5,228 nt of DNA from Chloroflexia bacterium (GTDB lineage: Bacteria > Chloroflexota > Chloroflexia > Thermomicrobiales > JALYUS01). Below are positions 5,100 through 5,228 of this stretch, one piece after another. The DNA lies in NCBI GenBank assembly GCA_025928215.1, contig JAICJW010000323.1, forward strand, positions 1-5,228, in the 5' to 3' direction. Each line of letters begins with the position of its first letter. The stretch's first letter is position 1. A model generated the notes under the pieces. The model ran no database searches. It saw only the letters and a list, made by a program, of their open reading frames with translations, and was not told the DNA's origin. A program made the position numbers and the translations under genes.

Positions 5100-5228
5100 A
5101 TGTTCCGGTCAATCGTTGTTCCCCTGGATGGCTCGTCGCTGGCGGCATGCGCCATCCCGTACGCCGCGCTCGTCGCCGCGCCGGGCGCGCGGATCACGCT
5201 CATCGGCGCCGTCGAGCCGCCGATCAAC
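5100..5228 (+). CDS. Universal stress protein (UspA family), N-terminal fragment cut by window end
   Basis: ATG 5100 opens a frame of 43 codons running off the right edge. The translation begins MFRSIVVPLDGS, the first strand and loop of UspA-family proteins, with the conserved aspartate D10 that contacts the adenine of ATP in ATP-binding members. It continues with an alanine-rich helix (SLAACAIPYAALVAA, 13-27) and a second strand (RITLIGAVE, 31-39). UspA proteins are cytoplasmic nucleotide-binding stress proteins induced by starvation, hypoxia or oxidative stress. Whether this one has one or two Usp domains cannot be seen. GGAGGG (5090-5095) lies 4 bases before the start. It is divergent from the M50 protease gene. 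Confidence 0.88.
   Translation, partial: MFRSIVVPLDGSSLAACAIPYAALVAAPGARITLIGAVEPPIN

Overview
The window is high-GC bacterial DNA. The gene set (universal stress protein, CBS-domain site-2 protease, split-barrel flavoprotein, bacterial eRF1-like protein) and the residue style would fit a Chloroflexota/Thermomicrobia-type or actinobacterial genome. This is a guess from protein style only; nothing in the window fixes the taxon.

Layout. Positions 2-130 hold the tail of a plus-strand reading frame resembling the C-terminus of IS110-family transposases. A good sigma70-like promoter (162-191) follows, then a complete single-domain cupin gene (278-781, plus). A 349-base non-coding gap with several hairpins separates it from two convergent minus-strand genes that read as one operon: a pyridoxamine-5'-phosphate-oxidase-like FMN-binding protein (2248-2703), then a baeRF-type protein related to eukaryotic/archaeal release factor 1 (1131-2222). 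Upstream of that operon is a structured leader and a roughly 630-base gap with two small overlapping frames, one faintly like a Phd-type antitoxin. Next is a minus-strand M50 (site-2) intramembrane metalloprotease with two C-terminal CBS domains (3332-4507). A 592-base divergent intergenic region separates it from the start of a universal stress protein gene (5100 to the window end, plus). That region holds dyads, an orphan terminator-like hairpin and a strong G-quadruplex motif.

How the genes may work together. M50-CBS protease, universal stress protein, eRF1-like protein and small flavoprotein also occur together in the Mycobacterium tuberculosis DosR dormancy regulon (the Rv2623-Rv2629 neighbourhood includes USPs, the Rip3 protease and an eRF1-like protein). 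The main inference is that this is a stress or redox-response island: energy sensing through CBS/USP domains, membrane proteolysis, flavin chemistry and ribosome-linked quality control. The sequence shows the genes; the shared role is inferred.

Limits. Gene calls rest on motifs read by eye. Promoter and operator calls are weak except the one before the cupin gene. The first and last genes are cut by the window edges.
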